A DNA stretch of 5,470 bases, taken from Burkholderiales bacterium. GTDB lineage: Bacteria > Pseudomonadota > Gammaproteobacteria > Burkholderiales > Burkholderiaceae_F. Under the pieces are notes generated by a model. That model ran no database searches. It saw nothing but the letters and a program-made list of their open reading frames with translations, and was not told the origin of the DNA. Position numbers and translations under genes: made by a program. Location of the stretch: positions 1-5,470 of the forward strand of contig JAHEDN010000220.1 in the NCBI GenBank assembly GCA_024641225.1, read 5' to 3'. This document shows, piece after piece, positions 1 to 5,382 of the stretch; the stretch's first letter is position 1; every line of letters begins with the position of its first letter.

Positions 1-158
1 GGACCTTCCGCAACGAGGACACATTTCTGCCGGCGAACCTGCGCGGCCGGCCACAGCGCGAGCTGGAGATGTTCTTCGCTGCCGGCGTCGACGGCGTTTT
101 CACCGACTTCCCAAACTCGGCGGTCGCGCAGCGGCGCGCTTCGTTGCGCTCTTCATAG
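1..158 (+). CDS. Glycerophosphodiester phosphodiesterase, GlpQ type (C-terminal fragment)
   Basis: This is the last 51 codons of a gene that begins before the window; the readable frame starts at base 3 and ends at the TAG at 156-158. The family hydrolyses glycerophosphodiesters to glycerol-3-phosphate and an alcohol, using a metal-dependent TIM barrel. The fragment opens with TFRNEDTFLP, which resembles the late-barrel strand of GlpQ-like enzymes. It then has a Glu-Met-Phe-Phe helix leading into GVDGVFTDFPNSA, the typical last strand and C-terminal signature of the family (GvdGvfTDfP). The substrate-binding and catalytic His/Glu residues of the N-terminal half lie outside the window, so activity and any signal peptide cannot be judged. 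The gene converges on fur. The periplasmic GlpQ class is favoured over the cytoplasmic UgpQ class by the FTDFP ending, but this is inference from a short piece. Confidence 0.85.
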   Translation, partial: TFRNEDTFLPANLRGRPQRELEMFFAAGVDGVFTDFPNSAVAQRRASLRSS

Positions 159-192
159 CCGGACAATCGGCGCCCCTCGACGCCTTTGCTTT

Positions 193-207
193 GAGGGCTT
201 CGGCCTC
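193..207 (+). terminator. Possible hairpin terminator with a UUCG tetraloop between two convergent genes
   Basis: A stem GAGGGC/GCCTC closes on the loop TTCG (199-202) as C198(UUCG)G203, the very stable cUUCGg tetraloop. One G is bulged, and a T-G wobble can extend the base. It lies 34 bases after the phosphodiesterase stop, and the tetraloop is in its stable form only in + strand RNA. No T-run follows, so it is not a canonical intrinsic terminator. It may instead be an mRNA 3'-end stabiliser, or simply chance in GC-rich DNA. Confidence 0.3.
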
Positions 208-211
208 GGGA

Positions 212-239
212 CGGCCCGGCGGGTTCAGTCCCTGGGCCG
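212..239 (-). terminator. Inverted repeat straddling the fur stop codon
   Basis: CGGCCC at 212-217 is exactly complementary to GGGCCG at 234-239. An inner GGG/CCC pairing is also possible around a short loop. The fur stop (225-227) sits inside the loop region. In fur mRNA this would fold at the very end of the message. There is no downstream U-tract, so it is a weak terminator candidate, and GC-rich DNA gives such repeats often. Confidence 0.2.
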
Positions 240-680
240 GTGCGGGCAATGTTTCTTGATGCACTCGGCGTACAGCGCCAGCGCATGGTCGCGCAGTGCG
301 AACCCCTTGTCGGCCGCGATGCGCTTCTGCCGCTGCTCAATCTCCGTATCGACGAACTCCTCGACACGGCCGCAGGTCAGGCAGACCAGATGATCGTGGT
401 GCGCCCCTTCGTTCAGTTCGAACACCGCGCGGCCGGCTTCGAAGTTGCTGCGCGTCAGCAGGCCGGCCTGCTCGAACTGGGTCAGCACCCGGTAGACGGT
501 CGCCAGGCCGACGTCAAGCTGTACCGCCAGAAGGGCCTTGTAGACATCCTCAGCGCTCAGGTGCCGGATGCCTTCCTGCGAGGAACGCTGGAAGATCTCG
601 AGGATCTTCATCCGCGGCAGCGTCGCCTTCAGGCCGCTGGCCTTCAGCTCGGTCGAAACGGGGTGCGAACGGCTTGACAT
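225..680 (-). CDS. fur: Ferric uptake regulator Fur
   Basis: Fur is a dimeric metal-sensing repressor that, with Fe(II), binds Fur boxes and shuts off iron-uptake genes. The 151-residue protein has an N-terminal winged-helix DNA-binding domain (about 11-90), including SAEDVYKAL and the recognition-helix stretch GLATVYRVLTQFEQAG. A C-terminal dimerisation and metal-binding domain follows. Aligned by eye with E. coli Fur at an offset of seven, the metal ligands all appear present: His40, Glu88, His94, His95, Asp96, His97, Glu115 and His132. The CxxC pair is Cys100/Cys103. A second pair, Cys140/Cys145, has the same spacing as in E. coli and is absent from some relatives. The ATG at 680-678 gives the usual length, with a slightly long N-terminus before ELKASGLKAT. 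It is transcribed divergently from bamE, an arrangement conserved in beta- and gammaproteobacteria. No clear Fur box is visible upstream, so autoregulation cannot be claimed. Confidence 0.97.
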   Translation of the reverse strand: MSSRSHPVSTELKASGLKATLPRMKILEIFQRSSQEGIRHLSAEDVYKALLAVQLDVGLATVYRVLTQFEQAGLLTRSNFEAGRAVFELNEGAHHDHLVCLTCGRVEEFVDTEIEQRQKRIAADKGFALRDHALALYAECIKKHCPHRPRD

Positions 681-774
681 CGGCGGCAGGCGCTGCGCGC
701 TCGGCGCATCGGAGAGGCGTGGGTATCATAGCGCCCGACCTGCAGCGACCCTCCTCGACACTTTCCTCGCCGCA
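681..774. promoter_or_regulatory. Divergent fur / bamE intergenic promoter region
   Basis: These 94 bases separate the start codons of the two divergent genes and must hold promoters for both. The only AT-rich patch is GGTATCATAG (722-731). It reads as a -10-like TATCAT (724-729) on the + strand and as TATGAT (730-725) on the - strand, so the two -10 elements would overlap. No convincing -35 hexamer lies at 16-18 bases on either side. The predicted + strand transcript would start near 736, leaving about 40 bases before the bamE ATG. The site assignment is inference. Confidence 0.4.
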
Positions 775-1254
775 ATGCATTTCCGCCTGCCGCTCCGACT
801 GGCCGTTGCCGCCGCCGCGCTGCCGCTACTGGTCGCCTGCGAGTCCGCGCGGCAGTGGACGCCGAACTTCATCCAGCCCTACCGGCCCGACGTACAGCAA
901 GGCAACGTGGTGACGAAGGAGATGGTCGACCAGATCGCCGCCGGCATGACGCGCGACCAGGTGCGCTTCCTGCTCGGCACGCCGGCGCTGGTCAGCGTGT
1001 TCCACCAGGATCGCTGGGACTACGTGTACCTGCTCAAGCGCGGCAAGGGCTCGGAAGTGCAGTCGCGCCGGCTGACCGTTTACTTCAGGGACAGTCGCGT
1101 CGAGCGCTTCGAGTCGGACGAGATGCCGCCGGAGGCGCTCGCCGACAACCTGATCCTCGGCCGAAAACCGAAGGATCAGCCCAAGCCGCCGCCCAAGGAA
1201 GCCGAGCCTCAGTTCAAGCGAGAGGTCGAGCCGACGCGGCCGCCGACATACTGA
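775..1254 (+). CDS. bamE: Outer membrane assembly lipoprotein BamE (SmpA/OmlA)
   Basis: BamE is a small lipoprotein of the BAM complex, which folds beta-barrel proteins into the outer membrane. The 159-residue product starts with a lipoprotein signal peptide: basic start, hydrophobic stretch at about 8-20, then lipobox L-V-A-C with Cys22 as the acylated residue. The SmpA/OmlA domain runs from about 36 to 117. It contains YRPDVQQGN, a GMTRDQVRFLLGTP segment close to E. coli GMTQQQVAYALGTP, then WDYVY and a final LTVYF strand. The start was chosen because the ATG at 775 gives an ideal signal peptide; the frame stays open upstream to 568, but that part runs through fur. No good Shine-Dalgarno is seen. 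Unlike E. coli BamE (113 residues), it has a tail of about 40 residues rich in Pro, Lys and Glu (KPKDQPKPPPKEAEP), likely disordered. It is the first gene of the run and is 7 bases from dapB. Confidence 0.93.
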   Translation: MHFRLPLRLAVAAAALPLLVACESARQWTPNFIQPYRPDVQQGNVVTKEMVDQIAAGMTRDQVRFLLGTPALVSVFHQDRWDYVYLLKRGKGSEVQSRRLTVYFRDSRVERFESDEMPPEALADNLILGRKPKDQPKPPPKEAEPQFKREVEPTRPPTY

Positions 1255-1261
1255 GCAATCC

Positions 1262-2062
1262 ATGGGTATCAAGCTCGCCATCGCCGGCGCCGGAGGCCGC
1301 ATGGGCCGCATGCTGATCGAGGCGGCGCTTGCCGACCCGACAATGGAAGTCGCCGTCGCGCTCGACCGCGCCGACAGCCCGGAACTCGGACGCGATTGCG
1401 GTGATTTTCTCGGCCGCCGTACCGGCGTGGCGATCGGCGCGGATCTCCGACGCCTCGCCGATGCCGACGTGCTGATCGACTTCACCCGGCCTGAAGGCAC
1501 GGCGGCGCACCTGCAGGCCTGCCTGCAAAGCGGCATCCGCATGGTGATCGGCACGACCGGGTTCGACGATGCCGGCAAGGCCGCGATCCGCGCCGCGGCC
1601 GAGTCGATCGGCATCGTCTTTTCGCCGAACATGAGTGTCGGCGTCAACGCGACCTTCCGACTGCTCGAAGTGGCGGCGGCGGTCCTCGCCGCGGGCTACG
1701 ACGTCGAGGTCATCGAGGCACACCACAGGCACAAGGTCGACGCACCGTCGGGCACCGCGCTGAAGATGGGCGAGGTGATCGCCGCCGCGCAGGGGAAGAC
1801 GCTGAAGGAACTCGGCGTTTATGCGCGCGAAGGGGTGACCGGCGAGCGCAGGGCCGGAACGATCGGCTTCGCGGCCGTGCGCGGCGGCGACATCGTCGGC
1901 GACCACACCGTGCTGTTCGCGGGTACCGGCGAACGGATCGAGATCACGCACCGCGCCACCAGCCGAATGCCTTATGCGCTCGGCAGCATGCGCGCCGCGC
2001 GTTTCGTCGCCGGCCAGCCGCACGGGCTGTTCGACATGCACGACGTTCTCGGCTTGAGATAA
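1262..2062 (+). CDS. dapB: 4-hydroxy-tetrahydrodipicolinate reductase DapB
   Basis: DapB reduces 4-hydroxy-tetrahydrodipicolinate with NAD(P)H in the diaminopimelate branch of lysine synthesis, which also feeds peptidoglycan; it is cytosolic and normally tetrameric. The 266-residue length is typical. The N-terminal Rossmann fold carries the nucleotide-binding loop GAGGRMGRM (9-17). DFTRPEG (73-79) and GTTGF (97-101) follow, both typical around the cofactor and substrate sites. The family signature EAHHRHKVDAPSGTA lies at 152-166. It holds His154 and Lys158, which match the E. coli catalytic pair His159/Lys163, and the PSGT substrate loop. The segment FAAVRGGDIVGDHTVLFAG (203-221) is also diagnostic. 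The start ATG lies 7 bases after bamE, with only a weak ribosome site, and the stop is 4 bases before exbB, suggesting translational coupling. The gene looks intact. Confidence 0.97.
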   Translation: MGIKLAIAGAGGRMGRMLIEAALADPTMEVAVALDRADSPELGRDCGDFLGRRTGVAIGADLRRLADADVLIDFTRPEGTAAHLQACLQSGIRMVIGTTGFDDAGKAAIRAAAESIGIVFSPNMSVGVNATFRLLEVAAAVLAAGYDVEVIEAHHRHKVDAPSGTALKMGEVIAAAQGKTLKELGVYAREGVTGERRAGTIGFAAVRGGDIVGDHTVLFAGTGERIEITHRATSRMPYALGSMRAARFVAGQPHGLFDMHDVLGLR

Positions 2063-2066
2063 CCCG

Positions 2067-2753
2067 ATGCAGGATCAGGCGCTGGGCATCGCGCACTACT
2101 GGGCGCAGGCCGACGACGTGATCCGCAGCACCGCCTCGGTGCTGCTCGCGATGTCGGTGGCGAGCTGGTTCCTGATCCTGTGGAAGTCGTGGGCCTGGCT
2201 GCGCGTGCGCCGCGCATCCCGCGCGCTCGACCGGTTCTGGTCGGCGCGCTCGATGGACGAAGCCATCGCGGTGTTCCGGCCGGTCGACACCGAGGCGATC
2301 TTCCTGCCCCTGGCGGCATCGGCACAGCAGGCCGCGGCGCGACGGCTCGACGAGGCGAGCATGGCGGCACGCATCGATCGCTCGGAACTGATCACGCGCG
2401 CGCTCCGCCAGCGGATCAACGAGGCCGCGGCGCGCCTCGAATCCGGGCAGACCCTGCTCGCTTCGGTCGGCGCCACGGCACCCTTCGTGGGGCTCTTCGG
2501 AACCGTGTGGGGCATCTATCACGCGCTGACCGGCATCGCCGCCAGCGGCACTGTCGCCATAGAGACGGTGGCCGGGCCGGTCGGCGAGGCGCTGCTGATG
2601 ACCGCGTTCGGACTGGTCGTCGCCGTTCCCGCCGTGCTCGGCTACAACGCCTTCACCCGCGTCAATCGCAAGCTGCTGGCCGAGCTCGACGGCTTCGCGC
2701 ACGACCTGCATGCGTACCTGACGCTCGGCGCGCGGCCCGGCGATTCGGGCTGA
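2067..2753 (+). CDS. exbB: MotA/TolQ/ExbB-family proton channel, ExbB
   Basis: ExbB forms the inner-membrane pentamer that, with ExbD, uses the proton gradient to drive TonB and so outer-membrane receptors. The 228-residue protein shows the expected three-helix layout: helix 1 at about 22-40, a long cytoplasmic alpha-helical stretch (about 45-128), helix 2 at about 129-151 and helix 3 at about 174-195. The family signature TAPFVGLFGTVWGI occupies 137-150. GPVGEALLMTAFGLVVAVPAV (170-190) carries Thr179 at the position of the pore-lining threonine of helix 3. Family members are energisers of either TonB or Tol-Pal. ExbB is preferred over TolQ because no tolA, tolB, pal or ybgC is nearby and a periplasmic uptake protein follows exbD. 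The call at family level is secure; the choice of ExbB is inference from context. It starts 4 bases after dapB. Confidence 0.92.
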   Translation: MQDQALGIAHYWAQADDVIRSTASVLLAMSVASWFLILWKSWAWLRVRRASRALDRFWSARSMDEAIAVFRPVDTEAIFLPLAASAQQAAARRLDEASMAARIDRSELITRALRQRINEAAARLESGQTLLASVGATAPFVGLFGTVWGIYHALTGIAASGTVAIETVAGPVGEALLMTAFGLVVAVPAVLGYNAFTRVNRKLLAELDGFAHDLHAYLTLGARPGDSG

Positions 2754-2757
2754 CGCC

Positions 2758-3198
2758 ATGGCCTTCGGCGGATTCGAGCAAGGAAGAGCGCCCGCTCAGC
2801 CGATGGCGGAGATCAACGTCACCCCGCTGGTGGACGTGATGCTGGTGCTGCTGGTCATCTTCATCATCACCGCGCCACTGCTCGCCCGCGCGCTGAAGCT
2901 CGACCTGCCGCAGGCCGAAGCGCCGCCCGCGGCGGTGCAGGCGGACACGATCCTGCTGACCATCGACTCGCGCGGCAGCCTGCGCTGGAACGACGAGCCA
3001 CTGGCCGCCAGCGACCTTGCCGAACGGCTGGCGAGTGCCGCGAGGCAGTCGCCGCAGCCTGAACTGCACCTCGGTGCCGATCGGGCCGCCCGCTTTGAGC
3101 ACGTGGCGGCGGTTCTTTCGGCGGCGCAGAAGGCCGGGTTGACGCGGCTGGGCTTCATCACCGAGCCGCCGCCGGCCGGCCAGGGTGCGACGCCGTAG
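2758..3198 (+). CDS. exbD: Biopolymer transport protein ExbD/TolR family
   Basis: ExbD is the second subunit of the energising motor. It is a single-pass inner-membrane protein whose helices sit inside the ExbB pentamer and whose periplasmic domain contacts TonB. The 146-residue product has a short cytosolic N-terminus (1-17) and then MAEINVTPLVDVMLVLLVIF (16-35), the near-invariant family signature. Asp26 is the proton-carrying membrane aspartate (Asp25 in E. coli ExbD). The helix continues through IITAPLL to about 43. The periplasmic domain follows (about 45-135), ending in a Pro/Gly-rich tail. It begins 4 bases after exbB, and its last 14 bases overlap the next reading frame, so the pair is clearly co-transcribed. 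TolR is the alternative name and is less likely for the reasons given for exbB. Confidence 0.93.
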   Translation: MAFGGFEQGRAPAQPMAEINVTPLVDVMLVLLVIFIITAPLLARALKLDLPQAEAPPAAVQADTILLTIDSRGSLRWNDEPLAASDLAERLASAARQSPQPELHLGADRAARFEHVAAVLSAAQKAGLTRLGFITEPPPAGQGATP

Positions 3199-4081
3199 CG
3201 TACTTGCCCTGGCGGCAGCGTTCGCTGCCGGCATTGCGCGTGCCGACGTGCGCGCGATCGACGATGCCGGCGTCGAGGTGGTGCTGGCGCGGCCGGCCCA
3301 GCGGATCGTCAGCCTCGCACCGCACCTGACCGAGCAGCTATTCGCCATTGGCGCAGGAAACCGCGTCGTGGCCACCACCGACTTCGCCGATTACCCGGCG
3401 CAGGCACGCGCGCTGCCGCGGGTGGCGCGCGCGCACAGCGTCGACCTCGAGCGCGTCGCGGCCGCGCGGCCGGACCTGATCGTCATCTGGGGCAGCGGAT
3501 TTCCGCCGGCCACGCTGGCCGCGCTGCGCCGTCTGGACGTGCCGCTGTACGTCGACGAACCGTCGTCGCTCGACGGCATCGCGACGTCGATGCTTCGGCT
3601 CGGCCGGCTGGCCGCTGCACCCGATGCGGCCGATGAGGCGGCGCATTTCCGTGCCGCCATCAGCCGGCTGCGCGACCGCTATGCGTCACGCCGCGAGGTC
3701 AGTGTTTTCTACCAGGTCTGGCCGCAACCGCTGATGACGCTCGGCGGCCGCCACGTGCTGAGCGAAGGGCTGCGCGTCTGCGGCGCACGCAACGTGTTCG
3801 AGCGGCTCGCACCGATCGCGCCGCAGGTGTCGATGGAGGCCGTCCTCGCCGCCGACCCGGAAATGATCGTCACCGCCGAGCCCGGCGGCATCGACCGTGG
3901 CGCGCTATCGGTGTGGAAGCCTTTCGCGGAGCAACGCGCCGTCGCCGCCGGACATCTCGTCACGATCGATGCCGACCGCATCAACCGCCACACGCCGAGG
4001 CTCGCCGACGAGCTGGCGGTGCTGTGCGAACGCATCGACGAGGTGCGGCGCAGCCAGGCGCGGGTAAAGTCGCGCCCATGA
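3185..4081 (+). CDS. btuF: Periplasmic cobalamin/corrinoid-binding protein, BtuF-like
   Basis: The protein is a class III periplasmic substrate-binding protein of the BtuF/TroA-like fold, which hands vitamin B12-type or related metal chelates to an ABC importer. The start is GTG at 3185, 14 bases inside exbD. It gives a signal peptide of about 20 residues (basic MRRRS, hydrophobic stretch, cleavage after A-R-A), whereas later starts would lose it. There is no lipobox. Lobe 1 has QRIVSLAPHLTEQLFAIGAG (39-58) and ARPDLIVIWGSG (94-105). Lobe 2 has FYQVWPQPLMTLGG (175-188), RVCGARNVF (197-205) and PQVSMEAVLAADPEMIV (213-229), as in E. coli BtuF (PQVSREQVL). The ending DRINRHTPRLADELAVLC also fits. 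A heme or siderophore carrier of the same fold is possible. No permease or ATPase gene (btuC, btuD) is in the window. The stop overlaps the next start as ATGA. Confidence 0.88.
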   Translation: MRRRSVLALAAAFAAGIARADVRAIDDAGVEVVLARPAQRIVSLAPHLTEQLFAIGAGNRVVATTDFADYPAQARALPRVARAHSVDLERVAAARPDLIVIWGSGFPPATLAALRRLDVPLYVDEPSSLDGIATSMLRLGRLAAAPDAADEAAHFRAAISRLRDRYASRREVSVFYQVWPQPLMTLGGRHVLSEGLRVCGARNVFERLAPIAPQVSMEAVLAADPEMIVTAEPGGIDRGALSVWKPFAEQRAVAAGHLVTIDADRINRHTPRLADELAVLCERIDEVRRSQARVKSRP

Positions 4082-4533
4082 TGCCGGAAGCCTTCGCCCA
4101 GGGCGCCAGCCCGCTCGATTCGGTCGTCCACTTCATCCAGCTCGCGATCGCGCCGGTGTTCCTGCTGACCGCGATCGGCTCGATGCTCGGCACGATGACC
4201 AACCGGGTAGCGCGCATCGTCGATCGCGCCCGCGACCTCGAGAAGCAGCTGGCCGCCACCGCCGAGCCTTCCGCGCACGATCATCGCGAGCTCCGGCTGC
4301 TGGCGCGGCGCGCGCGGCTGATAAACACGGCGATCACCTTCACCGTGCTCTCGGCGCTGCTGGTGTGCGTGTCGATCGGCGGGCTGTTCCTCGATGCCTA
4401 CTGGCAGCGCAGCCTCACCACGCTGGTGGCGTGGATCTTCGGCGTGTCGCTGATCGCGCTGATTGTCGGGCTGGGCCTGTTCCTGCGCGAGATCTACGTC
4501 GCGACGGCGACGCTGCGCATCGGCATCCGCTAG
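4078..4533 (+). CDS. DUF2721 family three-helix membrane protein
   Basis: I recognise this as a DUF2721-type protein of unknown function; no reaction or partner can be assigned. From the ATG at 4078 it has 151 residues; a second ATG follows directly at 4081 and could be used instead. Membrane segments are predicted at about 15-37, 83-106 and 114-136. Between the first two lies a charged, probably cytosolic and coiled segment. It contains TNRVARIVDRARDLEKQL (41-58) and RELRLLARRARLIN (70-83), both characteristic of the family. FLREIYVATATLRIGI closes the protein. The start overlaps the btuF-like stop by 4 bases (ATGA), the usual sign of translational coupling, and it is the last gene of the run. 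The context hints at a role near envelope uptake, but this could equally be passenger placement. The frame remains open upstream to 3913, but that part lies inside btuF. Confidence 0.85.
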   Translation: MMPEAFAQGASPLDSVVHFIQLAIAPVFLLTAIGSMLGTMTNRVARIVDRARDLEKQLAATAEPSAHDHRELRLLARRARLINTAITFTVLSALLVCVSIGGLFLDAYWQRSLTTLVAWIFGVSLIALIVGLGLFLREIYVATATLRIGIR

Positions 4534-4577
4534 CCGACGATCGTCAGCTTCCTGCGCCAGCGTCAGTCTGCCATCGC

Positions 4578-5198
4578 TCAGCGGCTCACCCACTCGATCA
4601 GCGGTTGCCATTGCTCGAGGTCCTTCTCGACGCGGCTCGGCGCCACGTCCCACAGCGTTGCGCCGCGGGCGGCGACCTGCACGTAGTTCTGCGTGTCGCG
4701 CAGGAAGCCGAGAACCGGAAGTCCGAGCCCTTCGACGAAGCGCAGCAGCTGCTCGGCCGACCGCGTCCGTGCATCGACGCGCATGCCGAGCACGCCCACG
4801 CGGCCCTCGTGCTTCAGGACGCCCTTGTTGGCGAGCTTGGCGAGGAAGGCCTGCGTGGCGTAGATGTCGAACAGCGACGGTTGCAGCGGCACGATCACGC
4901 GATCGGCCGCCTTCAGCGCATAGCGCAGCAGGTGGCCGTGCAGCGCGGCCGGCGTGTCGATCACAGCGTGCGTGACGCCGTGCGGCGGCCGCGCCACCTG
5001 GTCCTCGTCGATTTCCCAGGTCGCGATTCTCGGCAGCGCCTGCGGCCGCAGTGCCAGCCAGGCGCGCGAGGACTGCTGCTTGTCGAGGTCGCCGAGCATC
5101 GTGCGCTCACCGCGCCGCGCGAAGTAGCCTGCCAGATTGGTGGCCACCGTGCTCTTGCCGACGCCACCCTTCGGATTGGCGATCAGGATTACCGGCAT
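4578..5198 (-). CDS. Orphan ParA/MinD-type ATPase
   Basis: ParA-type ATPases dimerise on ATP, bind nucleoid DNA or membrane, and position cargo such as plasmids, chromosomes or protein clusters. This 206-residue protein begins directly with the deviant Walker A loop: PKGGVGKST at 9-17, with signature Lys10 and phosphate-binding Lys15. A switch-like DLDKQQSS (37-44) follows, then a Walker B strand THAVIDTPA (76-84) with Asp81. VIVPLQPSLFDIYAT (101-115) is also typical of small ParAs. The start at 5198 is fixed by a strong GAGGAGA ribosome site five bases upstream. The longer open frame to 5462 has no family similarity and runs antisense across the neighbouring cysteine-rich gene. There is no N-terminal DNA-binding extension, as in small plasmid and orphan ParAs. 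No parB or cargo gene is adjacent, so the cargo is unknown. It converges on the DUF2721 gene across 44 bases without an obvious terminator. Confidence 0.93.
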   Translation of the reverse strand: MPVILIANPKGGVGKSTVATNLAGYFARRGERTMLGDLDKQQSSRAWLALRPQALPRIATWEIDEDQVARPPHGVTHAVIDTPAALHGHLLRYALKAADRVIVPLQPSLFDIYATQAFLAKLANKGVLKHEGRVGVLGMRVDARTRSAEQLLRFVEGLGLPVLGFLRDTQNYVQVAARGATLWDVAPSRVEKDLEQWQPLIEWVSR

Positions 5199-5203
5199 GC
5201 TTC

Positions 5204-5210
5204 TCTCCTC
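5204..5210 (-). promoter_or_regulatory. Ribosome binding site that sets the ParA start
   Basis: On the - strand GAGGAGA lies five bases before the ATG at 5198-5196. It is the strongest Shine-Dalgarno match in the window and argues against the upstream in-frame ATGs of the longer open frame. Confidence 0.8.
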
Positions 5211-5221
5211 AAGCCTTCTTC

Positions 5222-5240
5222 CCGCGCCAGTTCCGCGCGG
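5222..5240 (-). repeat. Short inverted repeat in the ParA leader
   Basis: CCGCGC at 5222-5227 and GCGCGG at 5235-5240 form a perfect six-base inverted repeat around a seven-base spacer. It lies between the ribosome site and a weak -10-like TAGAGT (5248-5243, - strand). This could be an operator or a leader hairpin. The repeat is simple and GC-rich, so chance is a real alternative. Confidence 0.3.
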
Positions 5241-5321
5241 AGACTCTAGCAAACGGTCGATGCGGTTCCGGCCAGGACGAAAAGCCGTCATGAGCAGGCC
5301 GTGCCCTGCGCTGGCCTCACC

Positions 5322-5327
5322 TATGAT
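5322..5327 (+). promoter_or_regulatory. Possible -10 element for the right-edge gene
   Basis: TATGAT stands out in otherwise GC-rich DNA, in the 184-base divergent spacer between the ParA gene and the cysteine-rich gene. It would place a + strand transcript start near 5334, giving a leader of about 49 bases. No clear -35 hexamer is seen at 16-18 bases upstream, so the assignment is tentative. Confidence 0.35.
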
Positions 5328-5382
5328 CGCGCAGCGGCCCTGGCAGCGCCGCGCCGGCGATGCCTGAAAGGCGAATGAACCG

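Noticed and set aside
674..679. Perfect TTGACA resembling a -35 box on the + strand
   Set aside because: No -10 element lies 16-18 bases downstream; the nearest AT-rich hexamer is about 44 bases away. The bases are the start of the fur coding sequence.
681..774. Fur box in the fur upstream region
   Set aside because: I looked for a match to the 19-base AT-rich inverted repeat and found none; the only AT-rich patch is about eight bases long.
1214..2041. Long antisense open frames across dapB, exbB and btuF
   Set aside because: These are typical of very GC-rich DNA where stops are rare. Their translations are rich in Arg, Ala and Gly with no recognisable domains, while the + strand frames encode known families.
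2063..3184. Cobalamin riboswitch controlling the exbBD-btuF block
   Set aside because: The gaps between these genes are only four bases or overlaps, leaving no room for an aptamer of about 200 bases inside the block.
4536..4545. Ten-base palindrome GACGATCGTC after the DUF2721 stop
   Set aside because: It has no loop and no T-run, so it is not a terminator. A single short palindrome is weak evidence for an operator between convergent genes.
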